A stretch of 15,097 nucleotides of DNA from an uncultured Clostridia bacterium (GCA_946619065.1 CAMOLY010000014.1:1-15097), one strand, 5' to 3'; shown: positions 1 through 6,843, numbered from the stretch's first letter. The notes: a model not told the origin generated them from the sequence alone. Made by a program: numbers and translations.

Positions 1-319
1 CGCGCCGGATCTCCCGGTTGAAGCGGTCCACCGCGCGGCTGGCGCGCTGCATGACCGGATAGGCGAGAGAATCCTTTGTGATCGCTGCGTTCTGACGCCC
101 CTTGTCGGTAATCTGATAACCGCCCTCGCAGGGCGCCAGATGTCCCGACTCGACCATCTGCGGAACGGCCTGCATCACGTCGAAGTAGCTGAGCTTGTCG
201 TCCTGCAGACACAGTTCGTATATTTTTTGCAGATCCACCGGGTAGATGACCCGGTTCATCACGTAAAGGATCAGGATTTTCACATCGAGCATATCTTTGA
301 TAAAGCCATGATGCTCCAT
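1..319 (-). CDS. DUF4364 family protein, winged-helix-like (3' end outside window)
   Basis: The protein starts MEHHGFIKDMLDVKILILYV and 106 codons are visible before the window edge cuts it. This N-terminus, followed by a LSYFDVMQAVPQMVESGHL segment and an ITDKGR turn, matches my memory of the Clostridial DUF4364 family, which is predicted to fold as a winged-helix DNA-binding domain. Its function is not established. The ATG at 319-317 is preceded by an AAGGGGGG ribosome binding site, which decides the start. The gene lies only about 36 bp after the stop of the phosphatase gene on the same strand, so it is probably the distal gene of the cap transcription unit or is read through from it. Whether it regulates those genes cannot be told from the sequence. 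The family call is fairly secure; the role is open. Confidence 0.8.
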   Translation of the reverse strand, partial: MEHHGFIKDMLDVKILILYVMNRVIYPVDLQKIYELCLQDDKLSYFDVMQAVPQMVESGHLAPCEGGYQITDKGRQNAAITKDSLAYPVMQRASRAVDRFNREIRR

Positions 320-355
320 TGCCGGCCCCCCTTGTGGATATTCATGATTATGCGG

Positions 356-1780
356 TCATGGCGCAGCCATGCCGCGGTCGTTTTCCAGCAGAATGCTCCG
401 GATGCTTTGCACCTGCGCTTCCGTAACGCCGACGGTTTCAGTCAGGAAGTGCTCAATCTGTTCGTTGATGGAGCTGCCGGGGTAGCCGGCCAGCCCGTTC
501 TGAACCACTCGGATGTGGGTCAGATCCTCATATCCGGAAGTCATAAAGCCGCTCAGCGCGTATTCGAAATTCATCTGCTCCTCGGGGACGCCGAGCAGTC
601 CCTGCAGGAGATAGACGATTGTGCCCGTGCGGTCGGAGCCGTAGGTGCAGTGCAGGTACATCGGATAGTTGTTTGCATCGGCCAGATCCTCGAAGATCTG
701 ACGCAGGATGGGGAAAAACTCCGCGCGGAAGATCTGCGCGTAAGCCGGGCAGTTGTAGAAACGGTGCCCGACGTCCTTCCCCAGGCGGGAGATGTAATTT
801 CCGGTATAGATCTGGCTGGCCCGCAGATCAAAATCATAGCGGAAGCCGAAGCTCCCTGTTTCCTCCGGGTTCTTCAGATAATACCCCGTCTCCTCCAGAC
901 CGTCGATCTCGGTGCCGCGGATGATCATCCCTTCCCGGACCCGCTTCCCGTCGGCTGTCAGATATCCGCCGATGTCGCGCGTGTTTTGCACACCGGTGAA
1001 GCGGAGGAAGCGGTTGGTATCCGCGGTCCGGAAGAAGCCGTCTACCGTGTTGGTTACGTCTCCTTCGGTAACGGTTACGGTATAGACGTAATTGCTGCCG
1101 GTTTTGAGATTGGGAATCTCAAGCTCGGTTTTTCTGGGGTCCAGCTCATAGGTCTTTCCGTCGAGACTCAGAACGGCGCTGGCATCCGGACGCATCGAAT
1201 AGCGGAAAGAATAGGAAAGGTACGGGGAAGCGCCGGAGCGGATCGCGTCCTTCAGCGACAGATTGCCCTCATATACGGACTGCATGGCGCTCGAGCAGAG
1301 GTATACCGGCGAATTGTCCTGCGGCAGATTGATCGTTGCCGTCTGCGGTGTGCCGCCGGCAGACGCGGACGCCGCAGATTCTTCGGCAGCGCCGGCCGAT
1401 CTGCCGAAGACGGCAAGAAGCACGGCAGCCAGAATCAGAATGCCGAGGAGAATGCCGCCGACCACGAGCTGCCGCTGTTTCTTTGTCAGCTTCGCGCGTT
1501 TTTTCGTGCGCTTGCGCTCCGGCTTTTGGTAGCTGCCATCCACCAGGACGCCGTTCTCGTCAAATTTGTAGATCCCGCGCTTAAGCAGACCGTTGGCCAT
1601 GTCTCGGTGAACGTCCTTGTGGTGACCGCAGACCAGCTCTCCGTCATGTCCGGCGTAGTAAATCTTTCCGTCCACGCAGACAGCGCCGGCGTGGATGGGC
1701 TCACCGTTCTCACAATAGATCAGATAACCCTGTTCGTCTTCGATGATTTCGCCGTTTTCGTGCTTGTTGACTGTGCTCAT
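356..1780 (-). CDS. Membrane-anchored tyrosine-phosphatase-like protein (Y_phosphatase3 / DSP-like)
   Basis: This is a 474-residue protein. The C-terminal half has the NTRDIGGYLTADGKRVREG block (about 266-284) and a HCTYGSDRTG P-loop with Cys378 and Arg384, the CX5R signature of PTP/DSP phosphatases related to bacterial IphP-type enzymes. A single hydrophobic segment spans about 105-126 and is preceded by a very Lys/Arg-rich stretch (88-104). By the positive-inside rule the N-terminus is cytosolic and the phosphatase domain lies outside. Residues about 10-85 hold glycine/aromatic repeats (VDGKIYYAGHDGELV, YKFDENGVLVDGSY) like cell-wall-binding repeats, and 185-252 looks like a fibronectin-III-type beta domain. 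The start is the ATG at 1780, which overlaps the capG stop by 4 bp (ATGA) and has GGAAAAGGA upstream; an in-frame start at 1828 lies inside capG. The substrate is unknown; the context suggests a link to surface polysaccharide synthesis. Confidence 0.82.
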   Translation of the reverse strand: MSTVNKHENGEIIEDEQGYLIYCENGEPIHAGAVCVDGKIYYAGHDGELVCGHHKDVHRDMANGLLKRGIYKFDENGVLVDGSYQKPERKRTKKRAKLTKKQRQLVVGGILLGILILAAVLLAVFGRSAGAAEESAASASAGGTPQTATINLPQDNSPVYLCSSAMQSVYEGNLSLKDAIRSGASPYLSYSFRYSMRPDASAVLSLDGKTYELDPRKTELEIPNLKTGSNYVYTVTVTEGDVTNTVDGFFRTADTNRFLRFTGVQNTRDIGGYLTADGKRVREGMIIRGTEIDGLEETGYYLKNPEETGSFGFRYDFDLRASQIYTGNYISRLGKDVGHRFYNCPAYAQIFRAEFFPILRQIFEDLADANNYPMYLHCTYGSDRTGTIVYLLQGLLGVPEEQMNFEYALSGFMTSGYEDLTHIRVVQNGLAGYPGSSINEQIEHFLTETVGVTEAQVQSIRSILLENDRGMAAP

Positions 1781-2988
1781 TGGTCCTTTTCCACCCTGTC
1801 GTGTTCTTCGCGCGGCATCTCCCGCCAAACCGTTCTCTTGACGATCGACGTGTAGCTCTGAATGATCTTGACGACCTTCATGCTGACGTGTTCATCCGTA
1901 TAGTCCGGAACGGGGATCCCGGTATCGCCCGCCCGGATCGCCTCCACGGCGGTGCGGACCGCCGGAAGCAGAGAACCGGCGGAGATTCCCGCAATCACGA
2001 AGCAGCCTTGCTCCAGCGCCTCCGGCCGCTCAGTCGAGGTGCGGATGCAGACCGCGGGGAAGGGGCGGCCCACCGAGGTAAAGAAGCTGCTCTCCTCCGG
2101 AAGCGTTCCGGAGTCCGAGACGACCGCAAAGGCGTTCATCTGCAGATGATTGTAGTCGTGGAAGCCCAGCGGCTCGTGGGCGATCACCCGCGGGTCAAGC
2201 CGGAAGCCGGTTTGCTCCAGACGCTTGCGGCTGCGGGGGTGGCAGGAGTATAGGATCGGCATGTCATAGCTCTCGGCAAGCCGGTTGATCGCGGTGAACA
2301 GCGACCGGAAATTCTCTTCCGTGTCGATGTTTTCCTCCCGGTGGGCAGATAGAAGCATATACCGTTTCGGCTCCAGATTCAGCCGGGTGAGAATGTCGCT
2401 GGCCTCGATCTGCGCCAGATTATCGTGCAGAACCTCCGCCATCGGCGAGCCGGTCACGAAGGTGCGCTCCTTCGGGCAGCCGCATTCAGCCAGATACCGC
2501 CGCGCGAACTCGGAGTAGGGAAGGTTGACGTCGGAGATGATGTCCACGATCCTGCGGTTCGTCTCCTCCGGCAGACACTCATCCTTGCAGCGGTTTCCGG
2601 CCTCCATGTGGAAGATGGGAATGTGCAGGCGCTTGGCCGGAATCGCACTCAGACAGGAGTTTGTATCGCCCAGAATCAGCAGGGCGTCCGGCTTGAGCTG
2701 CACCATCAGCTGATAGCTGGAGGCGATGATATTCCCGATGGTCTGCCCCAGGTCGGATCCGACTGCGTCCAGATAGACGTCCGGCGGATCCAGCCGCAGG
2801 TCCCGGAAGAAAATCCCGTTGAGGGTATAGTCGTAATTCTGGCCGGTGTGGGCGAGAATGCAGTCGAAATAGCGGCGGCAGCGGGTGATCGTCGCCGACA
2901 GGCGGATGATCTCCGGCCGGGTGCCGACAATAATCAGCAGCTTGAGCCTGCCGTCGTTGCGGAATTGCACGGAATCCCTGTGCTCCAT
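1777..2988 (-). CDS. capG: UDP-GlcNAc 2-epimerase-type enzyme CapG/FnlC (UDP-L-FucNAc synthesis)
   Basis: This 403-residue enzyme belongs to the non-hydrolysing UDP-GlcNAc 2-epimerase (WecB/MnaA) fold. Visible marks are VGTRPEIIRL (21-30), LGDTNS (106-111), HMEAGNR (127-133), HREEN (216-220), SDSGTLPEES (291-300) and RTSTERPEA (316-324). HMEAGNR and the EETNRRIVDIISDVN block (141-155) are typical of the CapG/FnlC/WbjD branch rather than WecB, which usually has HVEAGLRT. In that branch the enzyme makes the last step, C2 epimerisation giving UDP-N-acetyl-L-fucosamine. The ATG at 2988 lies one base after the capF stop, with AAGGGGA upstream. An in-frame extension to 3165 would overlap capF by 176 bp and is not family-like. 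The position directly after capE and capF confirms the assignment. Confidence 0.93.
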   Translation of the reverse strand: MEHRDSVQFRNDGRLKLLIIVGTRPEIIRLSATITRCRRYFDCILAHTGQNYDYTLNGIFFRDLRLDPPDVYLDAVGSDLGQTIGNIIASSYQLMVQLKPDALLILGDTNSCLSAIPAKRLHIPIFHMEAGNRCKDECLPEETNRRIVDIISDVNLPYSEFARRYLAECGCPKERTFVTGSPMAEVLHDNLAQIEASDILTRLNLEPKRYMLLSAHREENIDTEENFRSLFTAINRLAESYDMPILYSCHPRSRKRLEQTGFRLDPRVIAHEPLGFHDYNHLQMNAFAVVSDSGTLPEESSFFTSVGRPFPAVCIRTSTERPEALEQGCFVIAGISAGSLLPAVRTAVEAIRAGDTGIPVPDYTDEHVSMKVVKIIQSYTSIVKRTVWREMPREEHDRVEKDQ

Positions 2989-2989
2989 T

Positions 2990-4207
2990 TCAATCGTTCC
3001 CCTTTTCCAGAACAGGCTCTCGGAAGGTGTCCGGGTGTTCCGGGTCGAAGCGCTCGTTGGCCCACATGACGGTGACCAGGTCTTCGGTTTCCGAGAGATT
3101 GATAATATTGTGTGTCCAGCCGGGAAGCATGTGGACGGCCTCGATGCGGTCGCCGCAGACCTCAAAGTTCAGGATCTCGTCGGTCCCGATCTTTCGCTCC
3201 TGAATCAGGCCGTGACCGGAGACGACGATGAAGAACTCCCACTTCGAGTTGTGCCAATGCTCGCCCTTCGTGATGCCCGGCTTGCTGATGTTGACGGAGA
3301 TTTGCCCGCTGTCCGCCGTTTTCAGCAGCTCTGTGAAGCTGCCCCTTGCGTCGCAGTTCATCCGGAGCGGGAAGCAGACCCGTTCCTCCGGCAGGTCGGA
3401 GAGATAGGCGGAATACAGTTTTTTCGCGAAGCTTCCGTCCGGGATCCGGGGGAGCAGCAGGGTTTCCGGCTGGGCGCGGAAGGTGCGCAGCAGCTCCACG
3501 ATTTCCCCGAGCGTCGCCCGGTGCGAAACCGGGACGCAGCAGTATCGCCCGTCCGGTTTCAGGACCGGCGTCAGCCCGTCGAAGTCGCAGCGGCAGGCCT
3601 CGCCGCGGAGGGCGGCGAACATCTCGTCCACCAGATCGTCGATGTAGACCAGCTCCAGCTCCACCGAGGGGTCGCTGACCGTGATGGGCAGATCCCGGGC
3701 AATGTTGTGGCAGAAGGTGGCCACCGCGGAATTATAGCCCGGGCGGCACCATTTGCCGAAGAGATTCGGAAAGCGGTAGACCAGCACCTCTGCGCCGGTC
3801 TCGGCGGCGTAGCGGAAGAACTCCTCCTCGGCGGCCAGCTTGCTCTTGCCGTAGTCCGAACCGGCGAACCGTCCGAGCAGGGAAGCCTGCGCGGAGGAGG
3901 ACAGCAGGACCGGGCAGCGGTTGCCATGCTGCCGCAAAAGCGCCAGAACCCGCTCGGAAAAGCCGAGATTGCCGGACATGAATTCCGACCGGTCCTTCGG
4001 CCGGTTGACCCCGGCCAGATGGAAGACGAAATCCGCCCCGGCGCAGCCCTCCTCCAGAACCGATTCCGGCGCATCCAGATCGTATTCCCAGATGGTTCCG
4101 ATCTGCAGATCCCCGCGTGAGCGGTCCTTGCCGTCACGGACGTTCTTCAGCGCGCAAACCAGATTTTTGCCGACAAAGCCCTTCGCACCCGTAATCAGAA
4201 CGTTCAT
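2990..4207 (-). CDS. capF: Bifunctional CapF/FnlB: SDR reductase plus cupin epimerase
   Basis: The protein has 405 residues and two domains. Residues 1 to about 280 form a short-chain dehydrogenase fold, with the nucleotide-binding GAKGFVG (7-13), FHLAGVNRP (62-70), and the catalytic YGKSK (Tyr119, Lys123). Residues about 285-400 form a cupin, with HWHNSKWEF (317-325) and WTHNI (364-368) as likely metal-binding histidines. In the CapF/FnlB/WbjC family the cupin does a C3 epimerisation of the 4-keto intermediate from CapE, and the SDR domain then reduces it with NADPH to UDP-N-acetyl-L-talosamine. The length matches the family. The start ATG at 4207 overlaps the capE stop by 4 bp (ATGA). The protein is probably soluble and cytosolic. 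Confidence 0.94.
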   Translation of the reverse strand: MNVLITGAKGFVGKNLVCALKNVRDGKDRSRGDLQIGTIWEYDLDAPESVLEEGCAGADFVFHLAGVNRPKDRSEFMSGNLGFSERVLALLRQHGNRCPVLLSSSAQASLLGRFAGSDYGKSKLAAEEEFFRYAAETGAEVLVYRFPNLFGKWCRPGYNSAVATFCHNIARDLPITVSDPSVELELVYIDDLVDEMFAALRGEACRCDFDGLTPVLKPDGRYCCVPVSHRATLGEIVELLRTFRAQPETLLLPRIPDGSFAKKLYSAYLSDLPEERVCFPLRMNCDARGSFTELLKTADSGQISVNISKPGITKGEHWHNSKWEFFIVVSGHGLIQERKIGTDEILNFEVCGDRIEAVHMLPGWTHNIINLSETEDLVTVMWANERFDPEHPDTFREPVLEKGND

Positions 4208-5256
4208 CGGCGTTCCTCCCAGGCTGCGAGCTCGTCCCGGATATAGGCCAGACTCAGCAGCTTCCGCTTCGTCTGCTCGATGTCGAGCTGCTCGGTGTTG
4301 CTGGAGTTGAATTCGCGCAGCGTGTTCCGCTCTGCGTCTCCCGTGATGAAGTAGCGGTCATAGTTGAGATCGCGCTTGTCGCAGGGCACCCGGTAGAAGC
4401 TGCCGAGATCGACGGCGTGGGCGCACTCCTCGTTGGTCAGAAGCGTCTCATACATCTTTTCCCCGTGACGGATGCCGATCTTCCGGATCGGATTATCCGC
4501 GTGGAAGAGCTCCAGCAGCGCCTTTGCCTGGGTCTCAATCGTGCAGGCAGGCGCCTTCTGGACCAGAATATCCCCGTTCTCTCCGTGTTCAAACGCAAAG
4601 AGCACGAGATCAACGGCCTCGTCCAGCGACATGATAAAGCGCGTCATCGACGGCTCGGTCACGGTCAGCGGCTTTCCGGCCTTGATCTGCTCGATCCAAA
4701 GGGGAATGACGCTCCCGCGGGAGCACATCACGTTTCCGTAGCGCGTGCAGCAGATTTTCATGCGGCTGCTGCTCCGGCTCTTTGCCACCACGACCTTCTC
4801 CATCATCGCCTTGCTGGTGCCCATTGCGTTGATCGGATAGGCAGCCTTGTCGGTGGAAAGGCAGATTGCTGCCTCCACGCCGGCGTCAATGGCCTCGCTG
4901 AGAACGTTGTCGGTGCCCAGGACGTTGGTCCTGACCGCCTCCAGTGGGAAAAACTCGCAGGACGGCACCTGCTTAAGAGCGGCGGCATGGAAGATAAAGT
5001 GAACGCCGTGTATCGCGTCCCGGATCGAATTCCGGTCCCGGACATCGCCGATATAGAACTTGATTTTTCCGGCGTTCTCCGGATCGCTCTGCTGGAAGGC
5101 GTGGCGCATATCGTCCTGCTTCTTCTCGTCGCGGGAGAAAATACGGATCTCGCAGATGTCGGTTTTCAGAAAGCGGTTCAATACCGCGTTGCCAAAGGAG
5201 CCGGTACCGCCGGTGATCAACAGGGTCTTCCCGGTAAAGGCGCTCATGCTGTTCAT
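4204..5256 (-). CDS. capE: UDP-GlcNAc 4,6-dehydratase / 5-epimerase CapE/FnlA
   Basis: This 350-residue SDR-superfamily enzyme has the Rossmann motif GGTGSFG (16-22), SRDEKKQDDMR (41-51), HAAALKQVP (90-98) and the active-site run STDKAAYPINAMGTSKA (134-150). Met145 stands where classical SDRs have the catalytic Tyr of YxxxK, with Lys149 kept and Asp136-Lys137 upstream. This is the pattern of the inverting FlaA1/CapE-type dehydratases. The family takes UDP-GlcNAc to a 4-keto-6-deoxy-L-arabino intermediate, the first step to UDP-L-FucNAc. The N-terminus MNSMSAF offers two ATGs, at 5256 and 5247. The first sits four bases from GGAAG and is preferred. The gene begins 17 bp after the small zinc-ribbon gene and overlaps capF by 4 bp. 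An FlaA1-type enzyme of the pseudaminic route is an alternative, but the capF/capG neighbours argue against it. Confidence 0.94.
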   Translation of the reverse strand: MNSMSAFTGKTLLITGGTGSFGNAVLNRFLKTDICEIRIFSRDEKKQDDMRHAFQQSDPENAGKIKFYIGDVRDRNSIRDAIHGVHFIFHAAALKQVPSCEFFPLEAVRTNVLGTDNVLSEAIDAGVEAAICLSTDKAAYPINAMGTSKAMMEKVVVAKSRSSSRMKICCTRYGNVMCSRGSVIPLWIEQIKAGKPLTVTEPSMTRFIMSLDEAVDLVLFAFEHGENGDILVQKAPACTIETQAKALLELFHADNPIRKIGIRHGEKMYETLLTNEECAHAVDLGSFYRVPCDKRDLNYDRYFITGDAERNTLREFNSSNTEQLDIEQTKRKLLSLAYIRDELAAWEERR

Positions 5257-5273
5257 CTCACTTCCGAATAAAA

Positions 5274-5498
5274 TCACTCCCCGTTCTCGGGGCGGATGGT
5301 TTTTCCGATGTTCCACAGGTGCGCGACCTTGCGGGCGGCTTCTTCTCTTCCCTTCCGTCCGCGGTATTCGCATGGCGCGGTCTGCGCGCCGCAGTCCAGG
5401 CACATCACGTACCAGCAGAATCCGTTTTCTTCCTCCAGCAGGCCGGGTCCGCCGCAGTTCGGGCAGGGCTGGAGCTCGATGTCTTCAAAGATACTCAA
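5274..5498 (-). CDS. Small Lar-like zinc-ribbon protein
   Basis: This 74-residue protein carries CPNCGGPG (12-19) and MCLDCGAQT (32-40), a four-cysteine zinc ribbon (Cys12, Cys15, Cys33, Cys36), followed by GREEAARKVAHLWN (50-63). CPxCGG...C..CGA...EEA....WN is the layout of the Lar restriction-alleviation family, common in phages and prophages. No activity can be assigned here. The start is a TTG at 5498, chosen because GGAGG lies eight bases upstream and no in-frame ATG is nearby. It is the first gene behind the promoter at 5567-5539 and lies 17 bp ahead of capE, so it is most likely co-transcribed with the UDP-FucNAc genes. A tie to restriction control is not supported by the neighbours; it may just be a zinc-binding accessory protein. 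Confidence 0.72.
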   Translation of the reverse strand: MSIFEDIELQPCPNCGGPGLLEEENGFCWYVMCLDCGAQTAPCEYRGRKGREEAARKVAHLWNIGKTIRPENGE

Positions 5499-5538
5499 GA
5501 TTGTTTCCTCCGTTTCGGATCATATCTCTGGATATATT

Positions 5539-5567
5539 ATCATACCACACAATCCCTTTCAATGCAA
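5539..5567 (-). promoter_or_regulatory. SigA-type promoter of the zinc-ribbon/cap operon
   Basis: On the minus strand TTGCAT (5567-5562) and TATGAT (5544-5539) are separated by exactly 17 bp. The predicted transcript start is roughly 30 nt before the TTG start at 5498. The surrounding sequence is AT-rich compared with the genes. This is the only good promoter seen upstream of capE and probably drives the whole leftward unit. Confidence 0.75.
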
Positions 5568-5607
5568 GAAAAAAGGTGCGGATGGCGGAGAATCGGGCCG
5601 AAACCGT

Positions 5608-6258
5608 TCAGATTCCCACGATCCGGCGGATCTCTTCCGGACTGCCGACCAGGAAATCCGCGCCGTTCTCCCGCAGCTCCGCTTCGGTGCCGTACCCGTA
5701 GGTCACGCCGATGGAATCGCATCCGGCCTTTTTCGCGCCGCGCATGTCAAACCTCGTATCCCCCACCATGACAACCTCTTCCGGCCGGAGGCTCAGCAGC
5801 TCCAGGGCTTTTTGGATCAGGAAGGACTTGTCATTCGAGATATCCTCCGGCCGAGGGCTCGCGACCGCGGAAAAGTGCTTTCTCAGATCAAAATGGTCCA
5901 GCACCAGATCCGTCATCATTGTCGGCTTGGAGGTGACCACTGCGCAGCGCACGCCGGCCCGGTTCAGATCCGCCAGCAGCTCCCGGATCCCGTCGTAGAC
6001 GGTCATGTGGAAGATCTCTCCGCCCCGGTAGCATTCCCGGTAGGCGGCGGTCGCGGCTTCCGCTTCCGCCTCGGTCAGTCCGGTAAAGGTCTGAAACGAG
6101 TACATCAGTGACGGCCCGATGAATTTCCGGAGCGTCTCTTCATCCGGTTCCGCATGGCCCAGCTTCCGCATGGCCCAGCGGACGGAATTCATGATCCCGG
6201 GTCCCGAGTCGTTCAGCGTCCCGTCCATATCGAAAAACACAGCTGAATAGTTTGCCAT
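5608..6258 (-). CDS. HAD-superfamily hydrolase, phosphoglycolate-phosphatase-like
   Basis: The protein has 216 residues with all four HAD motifs: FDMDGTL (9-15; Asp10 nucleophile, Asp12 acid/base), VTSKP (108-112), Lys144 in the region before motif IV, and VGDTRFD (165-171; Asp167, Asp171 for magnesium). The helical cap lies between motifs I and II (about residues 16-85), as in the Gph/PpaX/YjjG group. The substrate cannot be told from sequence; phosphoglycolate, a nucleotide or another small phosphoester are all possible. The start ATG at 6258 has AAAGGAG six bases upstream; a longer frame to 6306 would cross the promoter. The gene is monocistronic or reads into the cap unit; no clear terminator is seen between 5608 and 5567, only a T6 run. 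Confidence 0.85.
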   Translation of the reverse strand: MANYSAVFFDMDGTLNDSGPGIMNSVRWAMRKLGHAEPDEETLRKFIGPSLMYSFQTFTGLTEAEAEAATAAYRECYRGGEIFHMTVYDGIRELLADLNRAGVRCAVVTSKPTMMTDLVLDHFDLRKHFSAVASPRPEDISNDKSFLIQKALELLSLRPEEVVMVGDTRFDMRGAKKAGCDSIGVTYGYGTEAELRENGADFLVGSPEEIRRIVGI

Positions 6259-6296
6259 ACCGAACTCCTTTCCGAAACTGTCTGCGAAGTAATCAT

Positions 6297-6305
6297 ATTT
6301 TACCA
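6297..6305 (-). promoter_or_regulatory. Putative extended -10 promoter of the HAD gene
   Basis: On the minus strand TGG directly precedes TAAAAT (6302-6297), which reads as a TGn extended -10. No good -35 is found at the matching distance (TAGCAT at best). It lies about 40 nt before the HAD start codon. The call rests on the -10 alone. Confidence 0.45.
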
Positions 6306-6309
6306 CAGA

Positions 6310-6383
6310 ATTCCCGGATATGCTACAGGAATCTTGCGCATTCCGGGCCGGATTCTTCTTCGTTCCGGAATTTCTTTTTCCGG
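6310..6383. promoter_or_regulatory. Cluster of TTCCGG-type inverted repeats between divergent promoters
   Basis: Between the HAD and TM1266 promoters are repeated TTCC(C)GG/CCGGAA words. GGAAT at 6328-6332 faces ATTCC at 6340-6344, and CCGGAA at 6365-6370 faces TTCCGG at 6378-6383, both with a 7-nt spacer. ATTCCGG (6340-6346) and CCGGAAT (6365-6371) are also complementary. The last copy abuts the -35 of the hydrogenase-regulator promoter. This could be an operator; GC-rich chance repeats are not excluded. Confidence 0.35.
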
Positions 6384-6386
6384 GTC

Positions 6387-6415
6387 TTGCTTTTTTTCAC
6401 ATAATCGGGTACAAT
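6387..6415 (+). promoter_or_regulatory. SigA-type promoter of the TM1266-hydE-nif-like-hydF unit
   Basis: TTGCTT (6387-6392) and TACAAT (6410-6415) are separated by 17 bp, with a T-rich spacer. The predicted start of transcription is near 6422, about 18 nt before the regulator's ATG. It diverges from the HAD promoter. No other convincing promoter was found before hydE, so the run to hydF is probably read from here. Confidence 0.72.
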
Positions 6416-6439
6416 ATCCGAAAGAAACGAGGTGATCGC

Positions 6440-6685
6440 ATGGAATCCAGAGTTGCCTGCATCAGCATTATTGTGGAGAACGGCGACCAGGTGGAGGCCC
6501 TGAACAGCCTGCTCCACGACTACGGCGCGTACATCATCGGCAGAATGGGCATTCCCTACCGGGAAAAGGGCATCAATATCATTTCGGTCGCGATCGACGC
6601 GCCGCTGGACCGGGTCAACGGCCTGACCGGCTCGCTGGGCAGACTTCCGGGCGTCACGGCGAAGGCAGTTTTTTCCAGAGTCTGA
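6440..6685 (+). CDS. TM1266-type putative regulator of the iron-only hydrogenase system
   Basis: This is an 81-residue protein of the small ACT/NikR-C-like family annotated as the TM1266 iron-only hydrogenase system putative regulator. Typical features are the N-terminal RVACISIIVEN strand, the YGAYIIGRMGIPYREKGINIISVAID core (about 29-54) and a C-terminal GSLGRLPGVTAKAVFS strand. The family usually sits with hydE/hydF/hydG and resembles the ligand-binding half of NikR-like regulators without a DNA-binding domain; its mechanism is not established. The ATG at 6440 follows GAGGTGA by four bases. It is the first gene behind the promoter at 6387 and lies 154 bp before hydE. This placement supports a hydrogenase-related role for the downstream genes. 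Confidence 0.85.
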   Translation: MESRVACISIIVENGDQVEALNSLLHDYGAYIIGRMGIPYREKGINIISVAIDAPLDRVNGLTGSLGRLPGVTAKAVFSRV

Positions 6686-6747
6686 CAATTGAATTCAACC
6701 AGAAAGCATCCTCTGACGCCGAAATGTTGATTAAGGTGAAAGATACG

Positions 6748-6843
6748 ATGCGGATCTGCCCACAGCAAGACCGCCGTATTCTGTCCCGGATGCGGCGGCC
6801 TTGCTGTTTGAGCGGGGCCTGGAAGGAGAGAAACTACAAATGA
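6748..6843 (+). CDS. Possible 31-codon leader ORF overlapping the hydE start
   Basis: An ATG at 6748 preceded by AAGGTG (9-nt spacing) opens a 31-residue frame, MRICPQQDRRIL..., that ends in a TGA at 6841-6843. This stop overlaps the hydE ATG as ATGA, the junction type seen elsewhere in this window. An upstream in-frame ATG at 6724 lacks a binding site. The peptide is Arg/Cys-rich and I recognise no homologue. It overlaps the long hairpin, so a leader peptide that couples translation to hydE is conceivable. It may also be chance. Confidence 0.25.
   Translation: MRICPQQDRRILSRMRRPCCLSGAWKERNYK
6762..6807 (+). other. Long hairpin in the hydE leader
   Basis: ACAGCAAGACCGCCG (6762-6776) pairs with CGGCGGCCTTGCTGT (6793-6807): 15 positions with one A-C mismatch and a 16-nt loop. 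Only three T follow, so it is a poor intrinsic terminator. It ends 33 nt before the hydE ATG and leaves the GGAAGGAG site free. A role as attenuator, pause, processing site or mRNA stabiliser between the regulator and hydE is possible. The rest of the 154-bp gap holds a small palindrome TTGAATTCAA (6689-6698). Confidence 0.6.

Noticed and set aside
140..1855. A 571-codon plus-strand open frame opposite the phosphatase and the end of capG
   Set aside because: It is the antisense shadow of two well-recognised genes in GC-rich DNA, has no family-like motifs, and runs across the gene boundary.
2885..4120. A 411-codon plus-strand open frame opposite capF
   Set aside because: CapF on the other strand has both domains intact with catalytic residues, and this frame has low-complexity, unrecognisable protein sequence.
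6720..6807. Possible cobalamin-type riboswitch (GGTGAAA followed by GCCCACAGCAA)
   Set aside because: The conserved CCCGCCACTG-type core and the B12 box do not match, and the downstream genes have no cobalamin link.
6740..6811. Start-less frame ending FCPGCGGLAV, resembling a zinc-ribbon fragment
   Set aside because: There is a stop just upstream, no start codon, and the codons coincide with the hairpin arm; most likely chance.
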